A stretch of DNA of 64,000 nt, from contig JAUCBJ010007822.1 in the NCBI GenBank assembly GCA_032718475.1, forward strand, positions 1 to 64,000. Direction: 5' to 3'. Below are positions 38,960 through 50,292 of the stretch, one piece after another. The position numbers and the translations under genes are program-made. This stretch comes from Nemertoderma westbladi. Its lineage: Eukaryota > Xenacoelomorpha > Nemertodermatida > Nemertodermatidae. The first letter of the stretch is position 1, and each line of letters starts with the position of its first letter. Below the pieces are notes generated by a model, which saw only the letters and a list, made by a program, of their open reading frames with translations, ran no database searches and was not told the DNA's origin.

Positions 38960-41900
38960 CGGAACAGGTTGGGAGTGTCAGTTAGTTGTGAGTGAAGCCT
39001 CATAGATTGCGGTAGGAACGGAACAGGTTGGGAGTGTCAGTTAGTTGTGAGTGAAGCCTCATAGATTGCGGTAGGAACAGGTTGGGAGTGTCAGTTAGTT
39101 GTGAGTGAAGCCTCATAGATTGGGGTAGGAACGGAACAGGTTGGGAGTGTCAGTTAGTTGTGAGTGAAGCCTCATAGATTGCGGTAGGAACGGAACAGGT
39201 TGGGAGTGTCAGTTAGTTGTGAGTGAAGCCTCATAGATTGCGGTAGGAACGGAACTGGTTGGGAGTGTCAGTTAGTTGTGAGTGAAGCCTCATAGATTGG
39301 GGTAGGAACAGGTTGGGAGTGTCAGTTAGTTGTGAGTGAAGTCTCATAGATTGGGGTAGGAACAGGTTGGGAGTGTCAGTTAGTTGTGAGTGAAGCCTCA
39401 TAGATTGCGGTAGGAACGGAACAGGTTGGGAGTGTCAGTTAGTTGTGAGTGAAGCCTCATAGATTGCGGTAGGAACAGGTTGGGAGTGTCAGTTAGTTGT
39501 GAGTGAAGCCTCATAGATTGCGGTAGGAACGGAGCAGGTTGGGAGTGTCAGTTAGTTGTGAGTGAAGCCTCATAGATTGCGGTAGGAACGGAACAGGTTG
39601 GGAGTGTCAGTTAGTTGTGAGTGAAGCCTCATAGATTGCGGTAGGAACGGAACTGGTTGGGAGTGTCAGTTAGTTGTGAGTGAAGCCTCATAGATTGGGG
39701 TAGGAACGGAACAGGTTGGGAGTGTCAGTTAGTTGTGAGTGAAGCCTCATAGATTGCGGTAGGAACGGAACAGGTTGGGAGTGTCAGTTAGTTGTGAGTG
39801 AAGCCTCATAGATTGGGGTAGGAACAGGTTGGGAGTGTCAGTTAGTTGTGAGTGAAGTCTCATAGATTGCGGTAGGAACGGACAGGTTGGGAGTGTCAGT
39901 TAGTTGTGAGTGAAGCCTCATAGATTGCGGTAGGAACGGAACAGGTTGGGAGTGTCAGTTAGTTGTGAGTGAAGCCTCATAGATTGCGGTAGGAACGGAA
40001 CTGGTTGGGAGTGTCAGTTAGTTGTGAGTGAAGCCTCATAGATTGGGGTAGGAACAGGTTGGGAGTGTCAGTTAGTTGTGAGTGAAGTCTCATAGATTGG
40101 GGTAGGAACAGGTTGGGAGTGTCAGTTAGTTGTGAGTGAAGCCTCATAGATTGCGGTAGGAACGGAACAGGTTGGGAGTGTCAGTTAGTTGTGAGTGAAG
40201 CCTCATAGATTGCGGTAGGAACGGAACAGGTTGGGAGTGTCAGTTAGTTGTGAGTGAAGCCTCATAGATTGCGGTAGGAACGGAACAGGTTGGGAGTGTC
40301 AGTTAGTTGTGAGTGAAGCCTCATAGATTGGGGTAGGAACAGGTTGGGAGTGTCAGTTAGTTGTGAGTGAAGCCTCATAGATTGGGGTAGGAACGGAACA
40401 GGTTGGGAGTGTCAGTTAGTTGTGAGTGAAGCCTCATAGATTGCGGTAGGAACGGAACAGGTTGGGAGTGTCAGTTAGTTGTGAGTGAAGCCTCATAGAT
40501 TGCGGTAGGAACGGAACAGGTTGGGAGTGTCAGTTAGTTGTGAGTGAAGCCTCATAGATTGCGGTAGGAACGGAACAGGTTGGGAGTGTCAGTTAGTTGT
40601 GAGTGAAGCCTCATAGATTGCGGTAGGAACGGAACAGGTTGGGAGTGTCAGTTAGTTGTGAGTGAAGCCTCATAGATTGCGGTAGGAACGGAACAGGTTG
40701 GGAGTGTCAGTTAGTTGTGAGTGAAGCCTTATAGATTGCGGTAGGAACGGAACAGGTTGGGAGTGTCAGTTAGTTGTGAGTGAAGCCTCATAGATTGGGT
40801 AGGAACGGAACAGGTTGGGAGTGTCAGTTAGTTGTGAGTGAAGCCTCATAGATTGGGGTAGGAACGGAACAGGTTGGGAGTGTCAGTTAGTTGTGAGTGA
40901 AGCCTCATAGATTGCGGTAGGAACAGGTTGGGAGTGTCAGTTAGTTGTGAGTGAAGCCTCATAGATTGCGGTAGGAACGGAGCAGGTTGGGAGTGTCAGT
41001 TAGTTGTGAGTGAAGCCTCATAGATTGCGGTAGGAACGGAACAGGTTGGGAGTGTCAGTTAGTTGTGAGTGAAGCCTCATAGATTGCGGTAGGAACGGAA
41101 CTGGTTGGGAGTGTCAGTTAGTTGTGAGTGAAGCCTCATAGATTGGGGTAGGAACAGGTTGGGAGTGTCAGTTAGTTGTGAGTGAAGCCTCATAGATTGC
41201 GGTAGGAACGGAACAGGTTGGGAGTGTCAGTTAGTTGTGAGTGAAGCCTCATAGATTGCGGTAGGAACAGGTTGGGAGTGTCAGTTAGTTGTGAGTGAAG
41301 CCTCATAGATTGGGGTAGGAACGGAGCAGGTTGGGAGTGTCAGTTAGTTGTGAGTGAAGCCTCATAGATTGCGGTAGGAACGGAACAGGTTGGGAGTGTC
41401 AGTTAGTTGTGAGTGAAGCCTCATAGATTGCGGTAGGAACGGAACTGGTTGGGAGTGTCAGTTAGTTGTGAGTGAAGCCTCATAGATTGGGGTAGGAACA
41501 GGTTGGGAGTGTCAGTTAGTTGTGAGTGAAGTCTCATAGATTGGGGTAGGAACAGGTTGGGAGTGTCAGTTAGTTGTGAGTGAAGCCTCATAGATTGCGG
41601 TAGGAACGGAACAGGTTGGGAGTGTCAGTTAGTTGTGAGTGAAGCCTCATAGATTGCGGTAGGAACAGGTTGGGAGTGTCAGTTAGTTGTGAGTGAAGCC
41701 TCATAGATTGCGGTAGGAACGGAGCAGGTTGGGAGTGTCAGTTAGTTGTGAGTGAAGCCTCATAGATTGCGGTAGGAACGGAACAGGTTGGGAGTGTCAG
41801 TTAGTTGTGAGTGAAGCCTCATAGATTGCGGTAGGAACGGAACTGGTTGGGAGTGTCAGTTAGTTGTGAGTGAAGCCTCATAGATTGGGGTAGGAACGGA

Positions 41901-42621
41901 ACAGGTTGGGAGTGTCAGTTAGTTGTGAGTGAAGCCTCATAGATTGCGGTAGGAACGGAACAGGTTGGGAGTGTCAGTTAGTTGTGAGTGAAGCCTCATA
42001 GATTGGGGTAGGAACAGGTTGGGAGTGTCAGTTAGTTGTGAGTGAAGTCTCATAGATTGCGGTAGGAACGGAGCAGGTTGGGAGTGTCAGTTAGTTGTGA
42101 GTGAAGCCTCATAGATTGCGGTAGGAACGGAACAGGTTGGGAGTGTCAGTTAGTTGTGAGTGAAGCCTCATAGATTGCGGTAGGAACGGAACTGGTTGGG
42201 AGTGTCAGTTAGTTGTGAGTGAAGCCTCATAGATTGGGGTAGGAACAGGTTGGGAGTGTCAGTTAGTTGTGAGTGAAGTCTCATAGATTGGGGTAGGAAC
42301 AGGTTGGGAGTGTCAGTTAGTTGTGAGTGAAGCCTCATAGATTGCGGTAGGAACGGAACAGGTTGGGAGTGTCAGTTAGTTGTGAGTGAAGCCTCATAGA
42401 TTGCGGTAGGAACGGAACAGGTTGGGAGTGTCAGTTAGTTGTGAGTGAAGCCTCATAGATTGCGGTAGGAACGGAACAGGTTGGGAGTGTCAGTTAGTTG
42501 TGAGTGAAGCCTCATAGATTGGGGTAGGAACAGGTTGGGAGTGTCAGTTAGTTGTGAGTGAAGCCTCATAGATTGGGGTAGGAACGGAACAGGTTGGGAG
42601 TGTCAGTTAGTTGTGAGTGAA
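38960..42621 (+). repeat. 2190-bp offset duplication (block E)
   Basis: TTGCGG-rich stretch 38960..40430 recurs at about 41150..42621. TTGCGG units at 39008 and 39067 pair with 41198 and 41257; GGAACTGG linkers at 39251 and 41441; the GAAGTCTC...TTGCGG unit at 39871 and 42061. In the first copy that unit has the one-base-short linker GGACAGG, in the second GGAGCAGG. Confidence 0.78.
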
Positions 42622-43760
42622 GTCTCATAGATTGCGGTAGGAACGGAACAGGTTGGGAGTGTCAGTTAGTTGTGAGTGAAGCCTTATAGATTGCGGTAGG
42701 AACGGAACAGGTTGGGAGTGTCAGTTAGTTGTGAGTGAAGCCTCATAGATTGCGGTAGGAACGGAACAGGTTGGGAGTGTCAGTTAGTTGTGAGTGAAGC
42801 CTCATAGATTGCGGTAGGAACGGAACAGGTTGGGAGTGTCAGTTAGTTGTGAGTGAAGCCTCATAGATTGCGGTAGGAACGGAACAGGTTGGGAGTGTCA
42901 GTTAGTTGTGAGTGAAGCCTTATAGATTGCGGTAGGAACGGAACAGGTTGGGAGTGTCAGATAGTTGTGAGTGAAGCCTCGTAGATTGGAGTAGGAACGG
43001 AACAGGTTGGGAGTGTCAGTTAGTTGTGAGTGAAGCCTCATAGATTGGGGTAGGAACGGAACAGGTTGGGAGTGTCAGTTAGTTGTGAGTGAAGCCTCAT
43101 AGATTGGGGTAGGAACGGAACAGGTTGGGAGTGTCAGTTAGTTGTGAGTGAAGCCTCATAGATTGGGGTAGGAACGGAACAGGTTGGGAGTGTCAGTTAG
43201 TTGTGAGTGAAGCCTCATAGATTGGGGTAGGAACGGAACAGGTTGGGAGTGTCAGTTAGTTGTGAGTGAAGCCTCATAGATTGGTGTAGGAACGGAACAG
43301 GTTGGGAGTGTCAGTTAGTTGTGAGTGAAGCCTCATAGATTGGTGTAGGAACGGAACAGGTTGGGAGTGTCAGTTAGTTGTGAGTGAAGCCTCATAGATT
43401 GGGGTAGGAACGGAACAGGTTGGGAGTGTCAGTTAGTTGTGAGTGAAGCCTCATAGATTGGTGTAGGAACGGAACAGGTTGGGAGTGTCAGTTAGTTGTG
43501 AGTGAAGCCTCATAGATTGGGGTAGGAACGGAACAGGTTGGGAGTGTCAGTTAGTTGTGAGTGAAGCCTCATAGATTGGGGTAGGAACAGGTTGGGAGTG
43601 TCAGTTAGTTGTGAGTGAAGTCTCATAGATTGCGGTAGGAACGGAACAGGTTGGGAGTGTCAGTTAGTTGTGAGTGAAGCCTCATAGATTGCGGTAGGAA
43701 CGGAACAGGTTGGGAGTGTCAGTTAGTTGTGAGTGAAGCCTCATAGATTGCGGTAGGAAC

Positions 43761-44600
43761 GGAACTGGTTGGTAGTGTCAGTTAGTTGTGAGTGAAGCCT
43801 CATAGATTGGGGTAGGAACAGGTTGGGAGTGTCAGTTAGTTGTGAGTGAAGTCTCATAGATTGGGGTAGGAACAGGTTGGGAGTGTCAGTTAGTTGTGAG
43901 TGAAGCCTCATAGATTGCGGTAGGAACGGAACAGGTTGGGAGTGTCAGTTAGTTGTGAGTGAAGCCTCATAGATTGGGGTAGGAACAGGTTGGGAGTGTC
44001 AGTTAGTTGTGAGTGAAGCCTCATAGATTGCGGTAGGAACGGAACTGGTTGGGAGTGTCAGTTAGTTGTGAGTGAAGCCTCATAGATTGGGGTAGGAACA
44101 GGTTGGGAGTGTCAGTTAGTTGTGAGTGAAGTCTCATAGATTGGGGTAGGAACAGGTTGGGAGTGTCAGTTAGTTGTGAGTGAAGCCTCATAGATTGCGG
44201 TAGGAACGGAACAGGTTGGGAGTGTCAGTTAGTTGTGAGTGAAGCCTCATAGATTGGGGTAGGAACAGGTTGGGAGTGTCAGTTAGTTGTGAGTGAAGCC
44301 TCATAGATTGCGGTAGGAACGGAACTGGTTGGGAGTGTCAGTTAGTTGTGAGTGAAGCCTCATAGATTGGGGTAGGAACAGGTTGGGAGTGTCAGTTAGT
44401 TGTGAGTGAAGTCTCATAGATTGGGGTAGGAACAGGTTGGGAGTGTCAGTTAGTTGTGAGTGAAGCCTCATAGATTGCGGTAGGAACGGAACAGGTTGGG
44501 AGTGTCAGTTAGTTGTGAGTGAAGCCTCATAGATTGGGGTAGGAACAGGTTGGGAGTGTCAGTTAGTTGTGAGTGAAGCCTCATAGATTGCGGTAGGAAC
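43761..44600 (+). repeat. 280-bp pentamer higher-order repeat, three copies
   Basis: A five-unit cycle (3 x 54 + 2 x 59 = 280 bp) repeats at 43761, 44041 and 44321, each marked by a GGAACTGG linker followed by TTGGGG, a GAAGTCTC unit, TTGCGG/GGAAC, TTGGGG and TTGCGG. A fourth start at 44601 has GGAGCAGG instead. This is the cleanest higher-order repeat in the window. Confidence 0.88.
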
Positions 44601-47600
44601 GGAGCAGGTTGGGAGTGTCAGTTAGTTGTGAGTGAAGCCTCATAGATTGGGGTAGGAACGGAACAGGTTGGGAGTGTCAGTTAGTTGTGAGTGAAGCCTC
44701 ATAGATTGCGGTAGGAACGGAGCAGGTTGGGAGTGTCAGTTAGTTGTGAGTGAAGCCTCATAGATTGGGGTAGGAACAGGTTGGGAGTGTCAGTTAGTTG
44801 TGAGTGAAGCCTCATAGATTGGGGTAGGAACGGAGCAGGTTGGGAGTGTCAGTTAGTTGTGAGTGAAGCCTCATAGATTGGGGTAGGAACGGAGCAGGTT
44901 GGGAGTGTCAGTTAGTTGTGAGTGAAGCCTCATAGATTGGGGTAGGAACAGGTTGGGAGTGTCAGTTAGTTGTGAGTGAAGTCTCATAGATTGGGGTAGG
45001 AACGGAACAGGTTGGGAGTGTCAGTTAGTTGTGAGTGAAGCCTCATAGATTGGGGTAGGAACGGAGCAGGTTGGGAGTGTCAGTTAGTTGTGAGTGAAGC
45101 CTCATAGATTGGGGTAGGAACAGGTTGGGAGTGTCAGTTAGTTGTGAGTGAAGCCTCATAGATTGCGGTAGGAACGGAACAGGTTGGGAGTGTCAGTTAG
45201 TTGTGAGTGAAGCCTCATAGATTGGGGTAGGAACAGGTTGGGAGTGTCAGTTAGTTGTGAGTGAAGCCTCATAGATTGGGGTAGGAACGGAGCAGGTTGG
45301 GAGTGTCAGTTAGTTGTGAGTGAAGCCTCATAGATTGGGGTAGGAACGGAGCAGGTTGGGAGTGTCAGTTAGTTGTGAGTGAAGCCTCATAGATTGGGGT
45401 AGGAACGGAGCAGGTTGGGAGTGTCAGTTAGTTGTGAGTGAAGCCTCATAGATTGGGGTAGGAACAGGTTGGGAGTGTCAGTTAGTTGTGAGTGAAGCCT
45501 CATAGATTGCGGTAGGAACGGACAGGTTGGGAGTGTCAGTTAGTTGTGAGTGAAGCCTCATAGATTGGGGTAGGAACAGGTTGGGAGTGTCAGTTAGTTG
45601 TGAGTGAAGCCTCATAGATTGGGGTAGGACGGACAGGTTGGGAGTGTCAGTTAGTTGTGAGTGAAGCCTCATAGATTGGGGTAGGAACGGACAGGTTGGG
45701 AGTGTCAGTTAGTTGTGAGTGAAGCCTCATAGATTGGGGTAGGAACAGGTTGGGAGTGTCAGTTAGTTGTGAGTGAAGCCTCATAGATTGGGGTAGGAAC
45801 AGGTTGGGAGTGTCAGTTAGTTGTGAGTGAAGCCTCATAGATTGGGGTAGGAACAGGTTGGGAGTGTCAGTTAGTTGTGAGTGAAGCCTCATAGATTGGG
45901 GTAGGAACGGAACAGGTTGGGAGTGTCAGTTAGTTGTGAGTGAAGCCTCATAGATTGGGGTAGGAACGGAGCAGGTTGGGAGTGTCAGTTAGTTGTGAGT
46001 GAAGCCTCATAGATTGGGGTAGGAACGGAACAGGTTGGGAGTGTCAGTTAGTTGTGAGTGAAGCCTCATAGATTGGGGTAGGAACGGAGCAGGTTGGGAG
46101 TGTCAGTTAGTTGTGAGTGAAGCCTCATAGATTGGGGTAGGAACGGACAGGTTGGGAGTGTCAGTTAGTTGTGAGTGAAGCCTCATAGATTGGGGTAGGA
46201 ACGGACAGGTTGGGAGTGTCAGTTAGTTGTGAGTGAAGCCTCATAGATTGGGGTAGGAACGGAGCAGGTTGGGAGTGTCAGTTAGTTGTGAGTGAAGCCT
46301 CATAGATTGGGGTAGGAACGGACAGGTTGGGAGTGTCAGTTAGTTGTGAGTGAAGCCTCATAGATTGGGGTAGGAACGGAGCAGGTTGGGAGTGTCAGTT
46401 AGTTGTGAGTGAAGCCTCATAGATTGGGGTAGGAACGGAGCAGGTTGGGAGTGTCAGTTAGTTGTGAGTGAAGCCTCATAGATTGGGGTAGGAACGGACA
46501 GGTTGGGAGTGTCAGTTAGTTGTGAGTGAAGCCTCATAGATTGGGGTAGGAACGGAGCAGGTTGGGAGTGTCAGTTAGTTGTGAGTGAAGCCTCATAGAT
46601 TGGGGTAGGAACGGAACAGGTTGGGAGTGTCAGTTAGTTGTGAGTGAAGCCTCATAGATTGGGGTAGGAACGGAGCAGGTTGGGAGTGTCAGTTAGTTGT
46701 GAGTGAAGCCTCATAGATTGGGGTAGGAACGGAACAGGTTGGGAGTGTCAGTTAGTTGTGAGTGAAGCCTCATAGATTGGGGTAGGAACGGAGCAGGTTG
46801 GGAGTGTCAGTTAGTTGTGAGTGAAGCCTCATAGATTGGGGTAGGACGGACAGGTTGGGAGTGTCAGTTAGTTGTGAGTGAAGCCTCATAGATTGGGGTA
46901 GGAACAGGTTGGGAGTGTCAGTTAGTTGTGAGTGAAGCCTCATAGATTGGGGTAGGAACGGAACAGGTTGGGAGTGTCAGTTAGTTGTGAGTGAAGCCTC
47001 ATAGATTGGGGTAGGAACGGACAGGTTGGGAGTGTCAGTTAGTTGTGAGTGAAGCCTCATAGATTGCGGTAGGAACGGAACAGGTTGGGAGTGTCAGTTA
47101 GTTGTGAGTGAAGCCTCATAGATTGGGGTAGGAACGGAGCAGGTTGGGAGTGTCAGTTAGTTGTGAGTGAAGCCTCATAGATTGGGGTAGGAACGGAGCA
47201 GGTTGGGAGTGTCAGTTAGTTGTGAGTGAAGCCTCATAGATTGGGGTAGGAACGGAGCAGGTTGGGAGTGTCAGTTAGTTGTGAGTGAAGCCTCATAGAT
47301 TGGGGTAGGAACGGACAGGTTGGGAGTGTCAGTTAGTTGTGAGTGAAGCCTCATAGATTGGGGTAGGAACGGAACAGGTTGGGAGTGTCAGTTAGTTGTG
47401 AGTGAAGCCTCATAGATTGGGGTAGGAACGGAGCAGGTTGGGAGTGTCAGTTAGTTGTGAGTGAAGCCTCATAGATTGGGGTAGGAACGGAACAGGTTGG
47501 GAGTGTCAGTTAGTTGTGAGTGAAGCCTCATAGATTGGGGTAGGAACAGGTTGGGAGTGTCAGTTAGTTGTGAGTGAAGCCTCATAGATTGGGGTAGGAA

Positions 47601-48239
47601 CAGGTTGGGAGTGTCAGTTAGTTGTGAGTGAAGCCTCATAGATTGGGGTAGGACGACAGGTTGGGAGTGTCAGTTAGTTGTGAGTGAAGCCTCATAGATT
47701 GGGGTAGGAACGGACAGGTTGGGAGTGTCAGTTAGTTGTGAGTGAAGCCTCATAGATTGGGGTAGGACGGACAGGTTGGGAGTGTCAGTTAGTTGTGAGT
47801 GAAGCCTCATAGATTGGGGTAGGAACAGGTTGGGAGTGTCAGTTAGTTGTGAGTGAAGCCTCATAGATTGGGGTAGGAACGGAGCAGGTTGGGAGTGTCA
47901 GTTAGTTGTGAGTGAAGCCTCATAGATTGGGGTAGGAACGGAGCAGGTTGGGAGTGTCAGTTAGTTGTGAGTGAAGCCTCATAGATTGGGGTAGGAACGG
48001 AACAGGTTGGGAGTGTCAGTTAGTTGTGAGTGAAGCCTCATAGATTGGGGTAGGAACGGAGCAGGTTGGGAGTGTCAGTTAGTTGTGAGTGAAGCCTCAT
48101 AGATTGGGGTAGGAACGGAACAGGTTGGGAGTGTCAGTTAGTTGTGAGTGAAGCCTCATAGATTGGGGTAGGAACAGGTTGGGAGTGTCAGTTAGTTGTG
48201 AGTGAAGCCTCATAGATTGGGGTAGGAACGGAGCAGGTT

Positions 48240-48640
48240 GGGAGTGTCAGTTAGTTGTGAGTGAAGCCTCATAGATTGGGGTAGGAACGGAGCAGGTTGG
48301 GAGTGTCAGTTAGTTGTGAGTGAAGCCTCGTAGATTGGGGTAGGAACGGAACAGGTTGGGAGTGTCAGTTAGTTGTGAGTGAAGCCTCATAGATTGGGGT
48401 AGTAACAGGTTGGGAGTGTCAGTTAGTTGTGAGTGAAGCCTCATAGATTGGGGTAGGAACGGAGCAGGTTGGGAGTGTCAGTTAGTTGTGAGTGAAGCCT
48501 CGTAGATTGGGGTAGGAACGGAACAGGTTGGGAGTGTCAGTTAGTTGTGAGTGAAGCCTCATAGATTGGGGTAGTAACAGGTTGGGAGTGTCAGTTAGTT
48601 GTGAGTGAAGCCTCATAGATTGGGGTAGGAACGGAGCAGG
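48240..48640 (+). repeat. 172-bp trimer repeat, two copies
   Basis: Two copies 172 bp apart (59 + 59 + 54) of a trimer with the rare CCTCGTAG (48329 and 48501) and GGGGTAGTAAC variants. These two substitutions recur together, so the copies share a recent origin. Confidence 0.75.
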
Positions 48641-48899
48641 TTGGGAGTGTCAGTTAGTTGTGAGTGAAGCCTCATAGATTGGGGTAGGAACAGGTTGGGA
48701 GTGTCAGTTAGTTGTGAGTGAAGCCTCATAGATTGCGGTAGGAACGGAGCAGGTTGGGAGTGTCAGTTAGTTGTGAGTGAAGCCTCATAGATTGGGGTAG
48801 GAACAGGTTGGGAGTGTCAGTTAGTTGTGAGTGAAGCCTCATAGATTGCGGTAGGAACGGAACAGGTTGGGAGTGTCAGTTAGTTGTGAGTGAAGCCTC

Positions 48900-49271
48900 A
48901 TAGATTGGGGTAGGAACGGAGCAGGTTGGGAGTGTCAGTTAGTTGTGAGTGAAGTCTCATAGATTGGGGTAGGAACGGAACAGGTTGGGAGTGTCAGTTA
49001 GTTGTGAGTGAAGTCTCATATATTGGGGTAGGAACGGAACTGGTTGGGAGTGTCAGTTAGTTGTGAGTGAAGCCTCATAGATTGGGGTAGGAACGGAGCA
49101 GGTTGGGAGTGTCAGTTAGTTGTGAGTGAAGTCTCATAGATTGGGGTAGGAACGGAACAGGTTGGGAGTGTCAGTTAGTTGTGAGTGAAGTCTCATATAT
49201 TGGGGTAGGAACGGAACTGGTTGGGAGTGTCAGTTAGTTGTGAGTGAAGTCTCATAGATTGGGGTAGGAAC
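48900..49271 (+). repeat. 177-bp trimer repeat interrupted by the retrotransposon
   Basis: Three 59-bp units (GAAGTCTCATAG with GGAAC; GAAGTCTCATATATT with GGAACTGG; GAAGCCTCATAG with GGAGC) repeat with a 177-bp period. The same three types resume at 54251..54440 after the element, which therefore inserted inside this local trimer array. Confidence 0.78.
49267..49271. other. Target-site duplication, left copy (GGAAC)
   Basis: GGAAC directly before the LTR, matched by GGAAC at 54246..54250. Removing the element and one copy gives GTAGGAACGGAACAGG, a normal 59-bp satellite junction. Without a duplication the empty site would hold three GGAAC in a row, a form I did not see elsewhere. Confidence 0.88.
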
Positions 49272-49400
49272 TGACGTATATGAGTAGGGGGGTTTGGTGA
49301 ACTTAGTATGACGTATATTAATGGTGTTGATATAAGTATGGAAATAGAACAAACCAAGCATTAGGCCTAGGTGTACTGTAAATAGCAGAAGTACTACACA
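49272..49400 (-). repeat. 3' LTR
   Basis: 129 bp, no difference from the 5' LTR found, with TG...CA termini. TGACGTATA occurs at 49272 and 49309 on the plus strand, 37 bp apart. It should provide the RNA 3' end; no AATAAA is present. Confidence 0.95.
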
Positions 49401-49412
49401 TACTTCTTTCCT
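49401..49412 (-). promoter_or_regulatory. Putative polypurine tract
   Basis: On the minus strand AGGAAAGAAG (ten purines, 49412..49403) is followed by TA and then the 3' LTR. This is the expected place and composition for the plus-strand DNA primer. The two-base TA gap is slightly unusual. Confidence 0.72.
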
Positions 49413-49566
49413 GCATTGTTTTTGGTTGCCTAGCAACGATACACTATGTTGCTGAGTTACAGTGCTAGGATACCAATACAGCTAAACTTGATTGCTTTTA
49501 CAGCACTAGAGCAAGAATATAGTATTTATATTGTAGATATCTGTCTCCCGATTGTGTATTTCACAA
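49401..49566 (-). other. Retrotransposon 3' untranslated region
   Basis: 166 bp between the stop codon and the 3' LTR, AT-rich in contrast to the GC-rich coding region. No conserved coding is seen. It contains a small perfect inverted repeat, GTTGC-CTA-GCAAC at 49425..49437, and ends with the polypurine tract. Confidence 0.8.
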
Positions 49567-50292
49567 CTATAGCGGGTCTGTGAATCCATAGCGCTGGGGG
49601 GGTCGGATATTGCGCCCAGAACGTGTACTTGATTGAGTCCGTTGGTCCGCGCGTTGTGGTGGGGTCGGTGAGGCGATGTCGGCCCAGGTCGGGGGTGTCA
49701 CTGGCCGAGGGGCCTCGGGCTCTGGGGCAGCGGGCGGAGCGATTTGCGGGATAACCGGGGGAGGGCTGGGTAGGATCGGGGTGGGAGTGGGTTGTCCACC
49801 TTCCGAGGCGGTGCGTGGGCGGAGGAAGACGCGGTTGCGCCGCAGGACGCGTCCACTCTCCTGGCGGACCATGTAGTCGTGGTTCGCCAGCGCCTCGACG
49901 ACCACGCCTCGTCCCGTCCAACGCTTGGTGGTAGCGTCCTGGACGAGGACGGGTGTCCCTACGGGTATGACATGGAGGGGGCGGGTGCGGAGGTCGTAGG
50001 CTGCGCGGAGGTTGCTTTTAGTCTGTTCGGCAACCTCGTCGAGTTCCTGGAAGCTCTTCCTCCACTTGGGGTCGAATGAGTTGAAGTGGGCGGGCAAAGC
50101 TTCCCGGATATTGCGTCCGTAGAGGAGTTCCGCAGGTGAGCGCCCTCCATATCGTGGGGTGTTGCGGAACGCGAGTATACCCTGGGCTATAAGGTCGACG
50201 TCGTGGTCGGCGCCCCGGACGAGTCGCTTCATCGCCTTGACGGCGGCTTCGGCGTGGCCGTTTTCTGCGGGGTAGGTGGGGCGACGACGGGT
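49567..50292 (-). pseudogene. Integrase C-terminal part, out of frame with the rest of gag-pol
   Basis: Open from just after a TAA at 50293..50295 to TAG at 49567..49569; the first Met is at 50232, inside the domain. It continues the integrase core: NGHAE with the catalytic Glu at 50248..50250, then FRNTPRYGG and SPAELLYGR, which are typical of the end of Ty3/Gypsy integrases. A basic linker region follows, then a small beta-rich C-terminal domain (VGTPVLVQDA ... RNRVFLRPR), a Pro-rich stretch and the end RYGFTDPL. I see no chromodomain. It overlaps the out-of-frame end of the upstream CDS by 275 bp. The frame differs by one extra base from the upstream frame; the D-to-E spacing across the break would be the standard 35 residues, so this is one gene split by an indel, not a separate gene. 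An unbroken frame would be about 1,490 codons. Confidence 0.9.

Larger units (their letters stand above)
1..49271 (+). repeat. 54/59-bp satellite array, left part
   Basis: Uninterrupted head-to-tail tandem array that starts on a unit boundary at base 1 and continues beyond the window. The basic unit is 54 bp, begins AGGTTGGGAGTGTCAG, has GTGAGTGAAGCCTCATAG in the middle and ends GGGGTAGGAAC. The commoner 59-bp form adds one GGAAC before the next AGGTTGGG; 60-bp (extra TTGGGG) and 58-bp (GGACAGG) forms also occur. Recurrent substitutions are CCTC/TCTC after GAAG, TTGGGG/TTGCGG/TTGGTG, CATAGATT/CATATATT, CAGTTAG/CAGCTAG, AGGTTGGG/AATTTGGG and GGAAC/GGAGC. All units I read share one orientation. 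The 54-mer is 48% GC but strongly G-skewed (21 G, 5 C). Roughly 850 units, estimated from length. No gene or other feature is seen in this stretch. Confidence 0.98.

Noticed and set aside
1-49271. CRISPR array
   Set aside because: Units are near-identical over their whole length, with no unique spacers, and there are no cas genes; the setting is eukaryotic satellite DNA.
49230-49436. 68-codon frame on the minus strand across the 3' LTR boundary
   Set aside because: It joins untranslated region, LTR and satellite. The same LTR peptide appears at the other LTR, so it is a chance reading.
49401-49566. Possible env or other accessory gene downstream of pol
   Set aside because: Only 166 bp lie between the pol stop and the 3' LTR, too short and without a conserved frame.
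49567-50292. Independent small gene downstream of gag-pol
   Set aside because: Its content is the expected end of Ty3/Gypsy integrase, spaced exactly as the continuation of the upstream core; it is the second half of a broken gene.
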